Part shown: in pieces, positions 63,072 through 64,000 of the stretch
How positions within the stretch are numbered: the first letter of the stretch is position 1
How the letters are laid out: each line of letters opens with the position of its first letter
Assembly: GCA_963816725.1 (NCBI GenBank)
Contig: CAWFMC010000021.1
Location: 1 to 64,000, forward strand
From: CAVSUB01 sp963816725
GTDB lineage: Bacteria; Acidobacteriota; Vicinamibacteria; Vicinamibacterales; 2-12-FULL-66-21
DNA length: 64,000 bases
Direction: 5' to 3'
Made by a program: the position numbers and the translations under genes
Notes under the pieces: generated by a model
Told to the model about the DNA's origin: nothing
Seen by the model: only the letters and a program-made list of their open reading frames with translations
Database searches by the model: none

Positions 63072-64000
63072 TCAGGTCTGCTTCAGCGCCTCGACCGGAT
63101 CGGTGTGGGCCGCGCGTCTCGCCGGCGCGAGCCAGGCCGGAATCGAGACGATGAGGATGGCTGCCGGTACCAGCAGGAACACCGCTGGATCGCGCGGAGA
63201 AAGCCCGTAGAGGAGCGCGGCGATGAGCCGCGTGGCCAGCGCCGCAGCGGGCATTCCCACGGCGAGACCCGCCACGGTCAACCGCAGTCCACTCCCCGCG
63301 ATCTGGGTCACGATGTCGCGCGGCGAGGCGCCCAGCGCTGCTCTGATCGACAACTCCCGCCGGCGCTGTTCGACCGATGCCGCCAGCTGGCCGTAGATCC
63401 CGGTGAGCGCCAGAAAGACCGCGAGCGCGGCGGTCCCGGCGGAAAAACGCGCGGAGAGCCGCGGCGTGGCCTGCGCTGCCTCGAGCTGTGAGGCCATCGT
63501 GTGGACGTCGGAGAGTGGAACGCCACGGTCGAGTGCCGCCAGCCGTTCGGCGATGATCGATGCCCCGTCCGCCCCGTGCGTCCGCACGTGTACCCAGACA
63601 CTCGCCCGGTACGCCTGCGCCAGGGGGAGGTAGGCGAACGGCTGCGCCGCTTCCGTCAGCCCATTGTATTTGGCGTCACGGACGATGCCGACGATCCGTC
63701 GAGCGGTGCGCTCGCGCCCGAAGGTGACGCGCTGATCGAGCGGCGCGCCGCCGAGCCGCGCCGCCATGGTCTCGTTGACGATCACGACCGGCTCGGAGGC
63801 AGCCCTGTCACGCCGATCGAAGCTGCGGCCGGCCTCGACCGGTATGCCGAGGGTCTCGAAGTATCGCGGACCGACCACGTTGTACCGCGCGGTCAGCGTC
63901 GAGCCGCGAGGACCGGTGAACTCACTGGTGGATCGGATCGCGCCGAGCGCCTGGTTCCACTCGAGCGCGACGGCGGCGACCTGGAGATCGGCCGCGAGAT
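63072..64000 (-). CDS. ADOP-type ABC transporter permease, C-terminal part (partial at right edge)
   Basis: The frame is open to the window edge, so the start lies to the right. Visible residues include the second MacB_PCD core (NVVGPRYFETLGIPVEAGRSF) and a full FtsX block (YGQLAASVEQRRRELSIRAALGASP) with two or three helices and the usual RRAAHTDPVEALKQ end. It is the same architecture as the gene at 2293-4776, though clearly a different protein. Substrate unknown. Confidence 0.88.
   Translation of the reverse strand, partial: LAADLQVAAVALEWNQALGAIRSTSEFTGPRGSTLTARYNVVGPRYFETLGIPVEAGRSFDRRDRAASEPVVIVNETMAARLGGAPLDQRVTFGRERTARRIVGIVRDAKYNGLTEAAQPFAYLPLAQAYRASVWVHVRTHGADGASIIAERLAALDRGVPLSDVHTMASQLEAAQATPRLSARFSAGTAALAVFLALTGIYGQLAASVEQRRRELSIRAALGASPRDIVTQIAGSGLRLTVAGLAVGMPAAALATRLIAALLYGLSPRDPAVFLLVPAAILIVSIPAWLAPARRAAHTDPVEALKQT

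Noticed and set aside
1..64000. Mobile elements, prophage, CRISPR arrays, attachment sites
   Set aside because: I looked for transposase or integrase motifs, repeated spacer arrays and tRNA-flanked duplications and found none that I could support.

Overview
The window is GC-rich, gene-dense bacterial chromosome. Gene content points to Acidobacteriota, most likely a Vicinamibacteria-type soil organism. This is inferred from two MacB/FtsX 'ADOP' permeases, three very long Oar-like TonB receptors with an N-terminal carboxypeptidase-regulatory domain, a Ser/Thr kinase with a TolB/FlgO-type C-terminus, a CadC-like winged-helix protein, DUF1080 and many Tat-exported enzymes. I see no rRNA, tRNA, CRISPR, phage or transposase genes.

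Layout, left to right. 1-7 kb: a CadC-like regulator interrupted by an in-frame TAG, a vanadium-haloperoxidase/PAP2-like secreted protein, an ADOP permease, and a divergent OmpR-type response regulator/histidine kinase pair. 7-15 kb: a Ser/Thr kinase, then a form II carbon monoxide dehydrogenase-like locus whose structural genes (coxS-coxL-coxM, +) converge on the maturation genes (coxD-coxE-coxG, -). 15-23 kb: a cupredoxin lipoprotein, a DUF1080 protein, a possible structured RNA beside a truncated PEP-CTERM-like fragment, a PNPOx-like protein, a secreted coiled-coil protein, an exported metallo-beta-lactamase-fold protein, fructose-1,6-bisphosphatase, and a dihaem cytochrome c/PQQ dehydrogenase pair. 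23-31 kb: a Bat-type operon read leftward (MoxR, DUF58, membrane protein, two VWA proteins). 31-38 kb: an exosortase-EpsI fusion, a FUSC transporter, a netrin-like secreted protein, a frameshifted apbE and a CBM9-like protein.

38-62 kb is the most distinctive part. It holds two related sets of sugar-acid/amino-sugar enzymes that are normally cytoplasmic but here almost all carry Tat or Sec signals: two SelA/D-glucosaminate-ammonia-lyase-like PLP enzymes, two RidA proteins, two enolase-superfamily dehydratases, a COG3964-type amidohydrolase/deacetylase, a UxuA-like protein and an RraA-like aldolase. They sit among three TonB-dependent receptors, a DUF362 protein and a CBM9-like protein. I infer an extracytoplasmic pathway that deacetylates, deaminates, dehydrates and cleaves an amino-sugar acid. 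The right edge holds two small genes and the 3' part of a second ADOP permease.

Five reading-frame breaks (in four genes) are all of the one-extra-base type, and there is one in-frame stop. This pattern suggests insertion-biased sequencing error at least as much as real gene decay, so the affected genes are flagged individually.
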